Below, piece after piece: positions 24,519 through 33,825 of a stretch of DNA of 64,000 nucleotides. The DNA lies in contig CAVXCV010000013.1 of NCBI GenBank assembly GCA_963760405.1, positions 1 through 64,000 of the forward strand, given 5' to 3'. Within the stretch, counting starts at the first letter, position 1. Each line of letters opens with the position of its first letter. The notes below the pieces were generated by a model that was given only the letters and a program-made list of their open reading frames with translations, was not told the origin of the DNA and searched no databases. Source of the DNA: RYN-230 sp963760405. GTDB taxonomy: Bacteria > Actinomycetota > Actinomycetes > Streptosporangiales > Streptosporangiaceae. The position numbers were made by a program, and so were the translations under genes.

Positions 24519-26967
24519 TTATTCGTTGCGGAGGATGGCTGCTGGCCGCATCTGGGCGGCTCGCCACCCGGGTCCGGCCGCGATGAGGCCGGTGAGGATC
24601 AGGGCCGCGGGGATGATGGCCAGCAAGGCTGGCGCAGGTACCGCTGGGTCGGCCGCGACCCCTAGCGATCGGGCGAAGATAGCCCAGGACCACCGGCCGG
24701 CCACGATGCCGAGCGGCAGGCCTGCCAGCAGGGCCGCGGCGGTCAGCGCGCACGCCTGCCACAGCACCACGCTGAGCACCTGCGGGCGGAGCAGGCCGAG
24801 CGTTTTGAGCATGGCGAGGTCGCGGCGCCGGCGGCGGACACTGGTCAGCAGTACGTGGGTGAGCGTGGCGATGGCCAGCAGGGCCAGGGCCACCGCGAGG
24901 ACGAGCGGGGTGTCACGGACGCCGGTGTAGTCGCGGATGTCGCTGGGCCGCTGGTCCGCGCTGTCCAGGCAGAACCCGGGCGGGCAGCCGGTGGCGGTCA
25001 TCCGGGCGGTCAGATGTGCCGCGGCGGCCCGCAGGTTCGTTCCTGGCTTGTAGCGCAGGAGGATGAAGTTGTAGCAGGTCATGTTCCCGGTGCAGCCGCC
25101 GGCCGGGAACGGGACGGACAGCACCGAAGCGGTCACCGCGGCTCCGTTGCCCAGGTCGGTGGCCGAGTAGCCGCCGCGGCTGAATGATGCGAACACCGCA
25201 GCGCCGACGATGCGCATGGTGTGCCTGTTTCCGTTCACCACGACCGGCACGGTTTGCCCGACTCGCCGGTGGATGACGCGCAGGGTCTGGGTCCCGAGGG
25301 CGATTTCGCTGCGGCCTGACGGCGTCCGGCCGGCCAGCAGGGTCAGGAAGTCCCGTCCGCGCAGCGGGTCGATACCGATCGCGGGCACCGTCTGGCCGTC
25401 CACGTTGACCTGCCCGTAGTCGCCGCCCGCGTACCCCGCCAGGGCCCGTTCGGACGCCATGAACTTGGCTGCTGGCGGGGCCGGGAGGGCGCCGAATCCG
25501 AGGTTCAGCGCCTGGGCCCAGTTCTGCCCGTAGCGGTGCGGGGTGCTGACCAGGCCGATGAGGCTGGCGCCGAAGACCAGGGCCGCGACCACGGCGCCCA
25601 CCGCGACGGTAATGCCGACCAGGGCGCTGCGGACCGGGACCGCGGTCCGCCCGTGCCCCGGCTCCAGCGCCATCCGGACCCCGATCGCGGCGGTCACCGG
25701 CCCGGCTAGGCCCAGCGCCGGCCCCAGCCGCGGGACGCGAGCGTGTGCCGCCGGCTCGGCCACTGCGCCCGGCCGGCCGGTGGCCGGCCGCGGCCCAGGC
25801 GATGGGCGCGAGCACGGCGAGGGGCAGGATCGTGATGGCCGCGAAGCCGGCGCCCAGGATCGCGAGATTCACCTCAACGCCGGGGCTCGGCTCAGCCAGG
25901 CGGGCGGGCCCGATGGGCATCAGCGGCGACGCCGCGGCGGCGGTCGCCACCGCGACCAGACCCCCGGCAACTGTCACCAGGCCCACCTCGGCCAGCGACA
26001 GCGCCGCGAGCCTGCCCCGGGGCATGCCCAGGGCACGCAGGACCGGGAACTCCACCGCGTCGAGGCTCAGCTGGCGGCTGAGCAGCTGGGCCATCACGGC
26101 CAGCGCGACCAGGCCCGCCAAGGCCGCGAACACTGCCAGCGCGATCGCCTGCGGGCGCATCGCCCGCTCCACCGCGGTGACCTCATCGGCCAGATCGACG
26201 GCATCGATCTTGCCGCCGGTGGCGGGATAGCGTTCCGCCAGGGCGCTGGCGGCGCGGACGAAGGCCGCCGGGCTGGCACCGGGCGCAAGGCGCACCCCGG
26301 CATCATCGGCGGTGCGGAAAGGCCTGCCCGCTGCAGCCCGGTAGAACGCCGGGCTCAGCAGGACCGTCGGCGCGCCGTTAACGCTGGTGCTGGGCACGAT
26401 CTGATTGTCGAAGGCGACCACCGCCGACACCCGGAACGCCAGCGGCACGACATGCGCCAGGTCCGGGTTGCCGTTCTTGCTCGGGATACCGAGCAGGTGC
26501 AGCGTGCTGCCCGGCCGCAGATGCTCCCGGCCGGCGAGCTGCTGATCGACCATGACAGCGCGGGGGGCAGCGGGGTCGAACAGGCGCCCCTGCACGACCC
26601 TGACCCGGTTGACGGAAACGCCCAGCGCGCCGTCCGGGCTGGCGACAGCCTCCAGCAGCGTGTCCGCAACCCCGCCGCGCCGCGGCAGCCCCATGTTGTA
26701 CAGGGCCGACGTCCACATCGACGCCACGTCGCGGCGCCGCGCCAGCGCACCGTAATACCCAGACAGTCCGGTCCCATGCGGTATCACCAGCACACTCGCG
26801 GCATTGCTCCACCGCAGCAGCCGCGGGTAAGCCGTATCGGTCCGCCGCGCGCCGGCCGCCGCCGTCAGCACCACACCGCCAATCAGCCCAAGCAACAGCG
26901 CCAGCCCAGCCAGCGGCGGCCACCGCGACCGCAGCCCCGCCCGCAAGGCAAGCCAGACCGACCCCAT
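24519..26967 (-). pseudogene. FtsX-family ABC transporter permease, one frameshift
   Basis: The first part (from ATG 26967) reads a normal permease: span WPPLAGLALLLGLIGGVVLT, large outer MacB-like domain, spans ALAVFAALAGLVALAVMAQL and LAEVGLVTVAGGLVAVATAA. Near 25780 the sense passes to another frame, which continues GLAGPVTAAIGVRMALEPG through a second outer domain to the last spans and the end WRAAQMRPAAILRNE. The total length is 2449 bases, one more than a multiple of three, so a single inserted base explains it. Joined, it is a protein of about 815 residues with duplicated FtsX modules, of the kind that needs a LolD/MacB-type ATPase. No ATPase gene is adjacent. A divergent homologue starts at 27361. 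Confidence 0.8.
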
Positions 26968-27360
26968 GAGCAGATTCAGCTACCAGCAGCAGTCACCGTC
27001 AAGGATGCAGGCACCCCTGCCAGGGTGGTGCTGGCGCGCCACGGCTGCGGCGCGGCGCCGTCCCGGGATGCGCCGCGGGACCGCACCCAGCCCGTCCTCG
27101 GTCTTGCTGGCTAGCGCCTCGATGCGGATGTTGTTCCGTTGGCCGCGGCGAACCGGCTGGACGACACGGCCACCACCTCCACTGCAGAGCGGACGGTGCG
27201 GTCACTGGCCGAACAGGCTGGGGTGGGAGCACCAAGAGCGGCCGTGGTGCTCGCTCGGCCGGCACGCGCGGGGAAGCACCATGGAAGGCTTCGCGCGCCG
27301 TATCTACCCTCAAACCTATGGGTGAGCACCCGGGTGGTTGCTTGGAGGGCTGGTGAGCTG
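26968..27360. other. Divergent intergenic region, no gene recognised
   Basis: This region of about 390 bases separates two divergent permease genes and should hold both promoters. All frames are open in places, as expected at this GC, but none reads like a protein. A GGAGGG at about 27344 serves the rightward gene. Confidence 0.5.
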
Positions 27361-29784
27361 ATGGGCGCGGTCTTGAGCCTGGTCGCGCACGAGTTCCAGG
27401 CCCGGTGGCGGAGCTGGGTGGTGCTGGTGATCCTGGTTGCTGTCGCCGGGGGTGCCGTGTTGGCCGCAGCCGCGGGGGCGCGCCGGACCGACAGTGCTTA
27501 CCAGCGGTTTCTCCAGGTCTCGAAGGCATCCGACGTGCTTGTCTCTCCTGCCAACACGGGCCTGGATGGCTACTACCGGGCACTTGCCCGGCTGCCCGAC
27601 GTGGCGGCGCTGGCGCCGGTTGTGGGGTTTAACGCGCTGCCGCTGGGACCGGGGGGCAGGCCGGTGTTCGCTGCCCCGGTGGATGTCGCACTCGATGGCC
27701 GGTTCGGACATCTGATCGAGATCCCGAAAATGCTCTCCGGGCGCCTGCCTTTGCCAGACCACCCCGCCGAGGTCGCCATAGACCAGATCGCGGCGCAGGA
27801 TCTGCACCTTCACGTCGGCAGCAGGCTCGAACTAGGCGCGGTCGTTTCGGGGCCCGGGCCGATCAGGCGCCTGGCAGAGCGGGTCGTCGGCATCATGGTG
27901 ACCCGCGGCTCGGTCGTTCCGGTCACGAGCCTGGACAAGCTCGCATTCATTCTGGGCAGTGCCGCCCTTGTCCACGAGCTAGGGCCCAGCTACAAGGCCT
28001 TCGACGCGGCCTACGTAAAGCTCAGGCCGGGCGCGACCGTGGGGACCTTCAGCCGCCAGGCGCAGGCTCTCGCACAGGCCCGGGCGTCGGGCAACGTGGG
28101 CTCGGTGTACATCGCCGATGAGGCGGCACAGGCGGCCACCATTGAGCGCTCGATCCACCCACAGGCGGTGGCATTGTGGCTCTTCGCACTGGCGCTCGCG
28201 GTCACCACGCTGCTGATCATCGGCCAGGCCGCGGCCCGCGTGCTGGCCGCTGGCTCGTCAGGCAATGCCATCCTGTCGGCACTGGGGATGACGCGCCGCC
28301 AGTTGCTGGCCGCCGGGCTGATCGAGGCCGGCGTGGCAGCGGTCACCGGAGCGCTCCTCGCGGCCACGACGGCGATCGCGGCATCGCCGCTGATGCCGAT
28401 CGGCCCAGCCCGCCTGGCGGAGCCGGATCCTGGCGTGAGCACCGACATCACAGTCCTGGCCGTCGGTCTCGCAGGAATCGTCCTGGTGCTGGTGGCACAG
28501 GCATGGTGGCCCGCGTGGCGTCTCGCATCGGCCAGGCATTCTGCCGGGTCCACGGCGGCGGGTGCGCCGGGCAGGCCTTCACCGGCAGCTCGGTGGCTGG
28601 CCGGAGCGGGCGCACCGGTGACCGCGGCCACCGGCGTGCGCCTTGCCGTTGAACCCGGCCGGGGACGCTCCGCGATACCTGTGCGCAGCGCTCTGGCCGG
28701 CACAGTGCTGTCGGTGATGGCGGTGACCGCGGCCTTCACCTTCGGGGCAAACCTGCTCCACCTTGTGCGCACACCGCGGCTATACGGCCAGGACTGGGAT
28801 GCCGCACTCGACGTCCAGTTCAGAACCATCCCGCCGCAGATGCTGGCGCGCACCTTGTACCACGTTCCCGGCATCGCCAGCTGGACATCCGGCTACAACG
28901 GCGCGGTCGAGATCGGCGGCCACCTGGTCCCGGCGATCGGCCTGACCGCCGGGAAGGGCAGCCTGCTCTCCCCGACCCTGCTGGCCGGCCGCCCACCGCG
29001 GACGGCACACGAGATCGTGCTCGGCACCACAACCCTCCGCCAGATCAGCCGGCGGGTCGGGCAGTCGGTCCCGGTGACCGTTAACAGTCACCGGCAGATG
29101 GACCACATCGTCGGCCAGGCGACCTTCCCGGACTTCGCCCTGGGCGGCTTCACGCCGACCGATCTCGGCCAGGGCGCGGAAGTAACAGCGGCGGCTCTCA
29201 GACCCACAGGCACCGCAGCCGGGGCCGGCTACAACTTCATGCTGCTGCGTTTCACGCCAGGCCCGGGCAAGACGGCGGACATCGCCGTCTTCAAACGGTC
29301 CGCTTCCCCCTTCTGCGCGACCATCCAGTAGCTCACCTGCCTGTTGACCGACCAGCGCCCCAACGGCGTCACCGGCTACGCCCGTATCGACGGCACTCCC
29401 GAGGTACTGGCTGGCGTCCTCGCCATACTCGGGCTCGCCGTACTGGGCCAGTTCACCGTGTTGTCCGGGCGGCGGAGGCGCCGGGACTTCGCCATCTTGA
29501 AGACGCTCGGCCTGCTCCGCAGGCAAGTCAGCGCGATCACCGCCTGGCAGGTCACCACACTGGCCGTACTCGCGCTGCTGGCCGGCCTGCCGCTCGGCAT
29601 CGCGGCCGGCCACTGGGCATGGTCACTGTTCGCTGACAACCTCGGCATCTCACCCGGGACGATCACGCCGGTGTATCTGCTGGCCATCGCGCCCCTCCTG
29701 ATCATCGCAGCGAACGCGATCGCATTCTGGGCAGGCCGCGCCACCGCACAGCTGAGCCCAGCAGAGATCCTCCACTCGGAATGA
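27361..29784 (+). pseudogene. FtsX-family ABC transporter permease with an in-frame stop
   Basis: From ATG 27361 (GGAGGG upstream) the frame runs MGAVLSLVAHEFQARW, span WVVLVILVAVAGGAVLAAAA, outer domain, spans and second module to a TAG at 29329-29331. The same frame continues without a shift through RPNGVTGYARIDGTPEVL, the spans LAGVLAILGLAVLGQFTVL and VTTLAVLALLAGLPLGIAAG, and the end LSPAEILHSE at 29784. So a single nonsense codon, not a frameshift, removes the last 150 or so residues with the C-terminal permease core. It is clearly paralogous to the leftward gene (shared GARRTD and ASPLMPIGPARLAEP motifs). No ATPase partner is seen. Confidence 0.8.
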
Positions 29785-29905
29785 CTAGCAGACGCCCGGA
29801 ACAGAACTGCGGGCCGAGCCGACGCACGCCACTCCACTGTCGCCAGGTGGCCGGAGTCCTCGGCCCCCACCAGCAGGTTCCCAGGTCAAGGCACCAGGGC
29901 CTGGC

Positions 29906-30784
29906 TCACTTGCGGCCCAGGGCGCAGAACTCGTCCATCTTCTGCACGCTGCCGATGTCGCGCGAGTCTGGGCGCCACTGCGGGCAGGACACGATGCCAG
30001 GCTCGATCAGCGTCAGGTTCTCGAAGAAAGCCGCGAGCTGCTCCGGGCTGCGCAGGCGGTAGGGGGTCGGGGCCACCATGTTCCACTGCCGTACCGCCTC
30101 GATCACCCGGTCACCGGTGACCTCGCTGGTGGAGTGGGTGATGGCCAGGTAGCTGCCCGCTGGTACGGCGGCCATCAAACGCGTCACGATCGCCTTCGCC
30201 TCATCGTCGTCGCCGATGAAGGGCAGGATGCCCAGCATGGTGACGGCGACGGGGCGGGCGAAATCCAGCGTCGCCGCAGCGCGGGTGAGGATCGCGTTGA
30301 CGTTGCGGGCGTCTGCTTCGATGTAGTCGGTAGCGCCCTCCGGGCTGCTGGTCAGCAGTGCGCGCGCGTGGACCAGCACGAGCGGATCGTTGTCGACATA
30401 CACGACCCTCGATTCGGGCGCGACCTGCTGGGCGACCTGATGGGTGTTATTGACCGTCGGCAACCCGGTGCCGACGTCCAGGAACTGACGGATCCCCGCC
30501 TCGCCGGCCAGGTACCGCACAACACGCAGGAGGAACTGGCGGGAGGCGCGGGCGATATCGACGATCTCGGGAAGGACAGCGATCGTCTGCTCCCCGGCCT
30601 GGCGGTTGACGGGATAGTTGTCCTTGCCACCCAGCCAGTAGTTCCAGATCCGGGCCGATTGCGGCACCTTGGTGTCGATCTTCGGGCGCTGCCCACCGTC
30701 CTCGCCCGCCTCGCCTGCCACCGGGTACCTCCTCCTGCTGAGCATGGATTCGCTGGGGGAACGGATCACCCCGATAGGACGCAA
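29906..30784 (-). CDS. SAM-dependent methyltransferase, DUF574 (SAV2177) family
   Basis: A protein of 292 residues of the actinobacterial S-adenosylmethionine-dependent methyltransferase family typified by SAV2177. Family marks are SARIWNYWLGGKDNYPVNRQ near the start, the SAM-binding strand IRQFLDVGTGLPTVNNTHQV, then VVYVDNDPLVLVHARALL and PVAVTMLGILPFI. The role is unknown; these genes are highly multiplied in Actinobacteria, often with regulatory or secondary-metabolite loci. The start may be an internal ATG about 13 codons later. Confidence 0.88.
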   Translation of the reverse strand: MRPIGVIRSPSESMLSRRRYPVAGEAGEDGGQRPKIDTKVPQSARIWNYWLGGKDNYPVNRQAGEQTIAVLPEIVDIARASRQFLLRVVRYLAGEAGIRQFLDVGTGLPTVNNTHQVAQQVAPESRVVYVDNDPLVLVHARALLTSSPEGATDYIEADARNVNAILTRAAATLDFARPVAVTMLGILPFIGDDDEAKAIVTRLMAAVPAGSYLAITHSTSEVTGDRVIEAVRQWNMVAPTPYRLRSPEQLAAFFENLTLIEPGIVSCPQWRPDSRDIGSVQKMDEFCALGRK

Positions 30785-30838
30785 TCATCTCACCACGATG
30801 TGTCGCAATCCGGGACACCGGGGAATAACCAGCCCCTG

Positions 30839-31846
30839 TTACCAGGCGTACTGCTCGGGGGCTGGCTGGTAGCCGGGAAAGATCTCGTCGAGCCGGTGCA
30901 GGGTGCCGTCCGTGAGCGTCAGCTCCACCGACCGCAGCAGCTCATCGAGCTGCTCGATGGTGCGCGGGCCGATGATAGGCCCGGTCACCGCGTCCTGCCG
31001 GAGCAGCCAGGCCAGCGCGACGTTCGCGGGTGACTCACCGAGCGAATCGCACAGGTCCTCAAACGCCTTGATCTTGTCCCCGTGCACCCGCAGCGCCTCT
31101 TTGGACCGCTGCCCCTGCCGGCGCCGGCCCTCCGCCTCTTTCTTCAGCACCCCGCCGAGCAGGCCACCCTGCAGCGGGCTCCACGGGATGATGCCTACGC
31201 CGTAGTGGCCCGCGGCGGGCAGCACCTCCAGCTCCACCTCCCGGGTCAGCAGGTTGTAGATCGACTGCTCGCTCACCAGCCCGAGCAGCCCTCGCTCTGC
31301 CGCGGCGGCGTTCGCCTGCGCGATGTGCCAGCCAGCGAAGTTCGACGACCCGACATAGATGATCTTGCCCTGGGTGACCAGGACCTCCATCGCCTGCCAG
31401 ATCTCCTCCCAGGGTGCGTCCCGGTCGACGTGGTGCATCTGGTACAGGTCGATGTAGTCGGTCCGCAGACGGCGCAGTGACGCCTCACATGCCCGCCGGA
31501 TGCTCAGGGCGGACAGCTTGCCGTCGTTCGGCCAGTCGGTCATCGCGCCGTAGACCTTGGTCGCCAGCACGGTGCGGTCCCGCCGTCCGCCACCCCGCGC
31601 GAACCAGTCGCCGATGATCTCCTCGGTCCAGCCCACATGCGCGTCACCATGGCCGGCCACCTGGCCCGGCGGGCTGCTGGCACCGCCGTAGCGGTTGGCG
31701 GTATCGAAGAAGTTGATGCCCACCTCATGGGCATGGTCCATGATCACGTGCGCGTCGGCGGGCGGCGTCAGCGGCCCGAAGTTCATCGTGCCCAGGCACA
31801 GTCGGCTGACGGACAGGCCAGTACGGCCGAGATGCGTGTATTCCAT
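30839..31846 (-). CDS. Aldo/keto reductase
   Basis: From ATG 31846 (MEYTHLGRTGLSVSRLCLG) a protein of 335 residues with a complete AKR fold. The catalytic tetrad elements are visible: GINFFDTANRYGG (Asp, Tyr), VLATKVYG (Lys) and YIDLYQMHHVD (His). The NADPH-binding tail includes WLLRQDAVTGPIIGPRTIEQ. A short stretch of open frame before 31846 is not used. The substrate is unknown; the class is the broad YhdN/Tas-like group. Confidence 0.9.
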   Translation of the reverse strand: MEYTHLGRTGLSVSRLCLGTMNFGPLTPPADAHVIMDHAHEVGINFFDTANRYGGASSPPGQVAGHGDAHVGWTEEIIGDWFARGGGRRDRTVLATKVYGAMTDWPNDGKLSALSIRRACEASLRRLRTDYIDLYQMHHVDRDAPWEEIWQAMEVLVTQGKIIYVGSSNFAGWHIAQANAAAAERGLLGLVSEQSIYNLLTREVELEVLPAAGHYGVGIIPWSPLQGGLLGGVLKKEAEGRRRQGQRSKEALRVHGDKIKAFEDLCDSLGESPANVALAWLLRQDAVTGPIIGPRTIEQLDELLRSVELTLTDGTLHRLDEIFPGYQPAPEQYAW

Positions 31847-31930
31847 CGGCCCAGTCTCTCCCGGGCAGCGGTCGTGGCCGGCGCCGGCGCTACGAGCCAG
31901 CCGCAAACGACCTCCGGCTGATGGCTGGGC

Positions 31931-32260
31931 TCAGCGGCTGAGGTGGTCCTTCAGCGCGCCGAGCGGGCCGTCCCAGTCGCGGGCCAGCGCGGCCAGGAAC
32001 TGCTGCGCCACCTGCATCGGCGCGGAGCGGAGCCGGTAGCGCACCCGGCGCCGCTCTCCCGGTTCGGCGGTCACCAGGCCGGCCTCGGTGAGCAGGGCGA
32101 GGTGCTTGGCGATCGCCTGCCGGGTGATCGGCAGGCGCCCGGCCAGGTCCGTGGCGGTAGCCGGGCCGCCTGAGGCCAGCGCGGCCAGGATGGCGCGCCG
32201 GCTCGGGTCGGCCAGGGCCACGAAGACCTGCTCGGCGATGGCCTCGATGTCAGGCGGCAT
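31931..32260 (-). CDS. ArsR-family winged-helix regulator
   Basis: A protein of 109 residues with the ArsR-type HTH: VFVALADPSRRAILAALASG, then TATDLAGRLPITRQAIAKHL (recognition helix) and wing TEAGLVTAEPGERRRVRYRL. It lacks the metal-binding ELCVCDL motif, so it belongs to the metal-independent group usually paired with SRPBCC/AHSA1 genes. That is the case here: the SRPBCC remnant lies immediately upstream on the same strand and overlaps its start by 11 bases. Confidence 0.88.
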   Translation of the reverse strand: MPPDIEAIAEQVFVALADPSRRAILAALASGGPATATDLAGRLPITRQAIAKHLALLTEAGLVTAEPGERRRVRYRLRSAPMQVAQQFLAALARDWDGPLGALKDHLSR

Positions 32261-32442
32261 CGAGGTCGGCGGTGTGCCCCCCGGTCCACGTCATCTGGGC
32301 TGATCCGCCGGGGCGCAGGTCGATCGTGGCTTCGTTGCCGAACCAGGCGCCCAGGCCCTCGGCGGTGGTGAGCGCCGCCCACACCGTGGCCGGCGGGTGA
32401 GCGAGCTCCACGGTCCGCTCGATCCGATCGGGGAATCGCCAT
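32250..32442 (-). pseudogene. SRPBCC (AHSA1-like) protein, shortened and shifted
   Basis: An ATG at 32442 behind GGAGG starts MAIP, but one extra C in the following C-run moves the frame. The family sequence then reads DRIERTVELAHPPATVWAAL and LGAWFGNEATIDLRPGGSAQ. The gene stops after GHTADLDAA, about 65-70 residues, whereas AHSA1 proteins have about 150. The second half of the hydrophobic-cavity fold is missing, perhaps by an internal deletion. The length of 193 bases, not a multiple of three, confirms the indel. Such genes often form an operon with an ArsR regulator, as here. Confidence 0.7.
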
Positions 32443-32649
32443 GACGGGCCTCCAGTAAGTAGCAACTAATTGGTTGCTATAGTATGGCAACCGATCGATT
32501 GCGTCAAGGGGCGGCGCTCCCGTCGCCCGCAGCCACGTCGACCGCCACCCTGAGCACCGGCGGCAGCTGGGTGATCAGGCTTGCGGCTGGCAGGATCATG
32601 ACGCAGGCTTCTATCCGCCACCGGCAGCCTCAACGGGAGGGGACGGCAG

Positions 32650-32901
32650 TTGCTCGACAATGTGGAGTACGACGACGGTGACTCTCCCGCTATCGGCCTG
32701 GTCCCGGCTGAGATCAGCTGGGACCAGGTGCAGGATCATCTGAAGATCGCGCATAACCCGCTGCTGGTGCCGCAGGGCGGCGGCTACGCCGGGGCCTACT
32801 GGACCGGCACGGCCATGGTCGTGGTCGAGGATCTCGGCGACGACCAGGACGAAGCGGTCAGCGACTTCCGGGACGTGCTCCGCGAGCGCGGCCAGGCCTG
32901 A
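32650..32901 (+). CDS. Conserved-looking small acidic protein (83 aa)
   Basis: The TTG at 32650 is preceded by GGGAGGGG, a strong ribosome-binding site, and no ATG fits, so TTG is taken. The acidic protein reads MLDNVEYDDGDSPAIGLVPA, then IAHNPLLVPQGGGYAGAYWT and MVVVEDLGDDQDEAVSDF. There is no membrane segment and no recognised domain. It is isolated between the ArsR/SRPBCC pair and the sugar-acid genes. Confidence 0.65.
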   Translation: MLDNVEYDDGDSPAIGLVPAEISWDQVQDHLKIAHNPLLVPQGGGYAGAYWTGTAMVVVEDLGDDQDEAVSDFRDVLRERGQA

Positions 32902-32933
32902 CCGGCCCGGGCTCCCGGTGGGCCCGCCCCGCC

Positions 32934-33825
32934 CTACCCGGCCGGGCGCGGGCGGTCCCCGCGCAGCACCTCGATCAGCGCGGAGTCATCCAGCCGGCCC
33001 AGGCCCAGGTCGTGGCCGTGCTGGTAGAGCCGGGCCGCGGCGGCGGCGAGCGGGACCCCGGCTCCGGGCCTGCTCAGCCGCCGCGCTGACCAGGCCCATG
33101 TCCTTGACGAAGATGTCCAGGGCGCTGCGCACCTCGCTGAACTGGCCCGCGACCATCCGGGCACCGCGGTCCTCGAACATGAACGAGGCCGCGGCGCCGT
33201 CCCGCAGTATCTCCCAGCAGTCGGCCGGTGCCAGGCCGAGCGCCTCAGCGAACGCGAGGGCCTCGGCGGCGGCCGCGATATGCACACCGCACAACAGCTG
33301 GTTGACGAGTTTCATCCGCTGGCCGTCCCCGGGTGCCGGGCCGACCACGGGAGCGCTCCGGGCCAGCACCTCGAGCAGCGGCCGGACGCGGGCCACCGGG
33401 CCGGCCGAACCGGACACCATGACCAGCAGGTCCCCGGCTGCGGCCCGCGCCGTGCCCCCGGACACCGGGGCGTCCACCACGTCCACGCCGGCCGGGGCGA
33501 GCCGGGCCGCGGCCGAGGCGACCGCCCCGGGCCCGGCCGTCGTCATGATCATGACGACGGTCCCGGCCGTCACCAGGCCGGCCGCTCCGCCGGGACCGAA
33601 CAGCACCTGCTCCAGCTGACCGGGCGTGGCAACCATGATCACGACGACGCTGGCGTCCCTGGCCGCGGCGGCGATGCTCGCCGCGGCCTGCACTCCGTCC
33701 GCGGCCAGGGCCGCGGCCCGGTCCGGCGCGATGTCATACGCCCGCACCAGGTGGCCCGAGCGGGCCAGGCACGCCGCCATCGGCGCGCCCATCACGCCGA
33801 GTCCGAGCCAGCCGACCGCGGTCAC
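32934..33825 (-). pseudogene. 3-Hydroxyisobutyrate/threonate dehydrogenase-like gene, one frameshift
   Basis: From the GTG at 33825, which overlaps the kinase stop (GTGA), the protein reads AVGWLGLGVMGAPMAACLAR with the NAD Rossmann motif GLGVMG, then VVDAPVSGGTARAAAGDL (substrate-binding) and MKLVNQLLCGVHIAAAAEAL with the catalytic Lys. Near 33070 the sense passes to a frame ending LGLGRLDDSALIEVLRGDR. The length of 892 bases is one over a multiple of three, so a single inserted base is enough. Next to a four-carbon sugar-acid kinase the likely role is an LtnD-type L-threonate (or erythronate) dehydrogenase, making the 2-oxo acid that the kinase phosphorylates. Confidence 0.78.
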
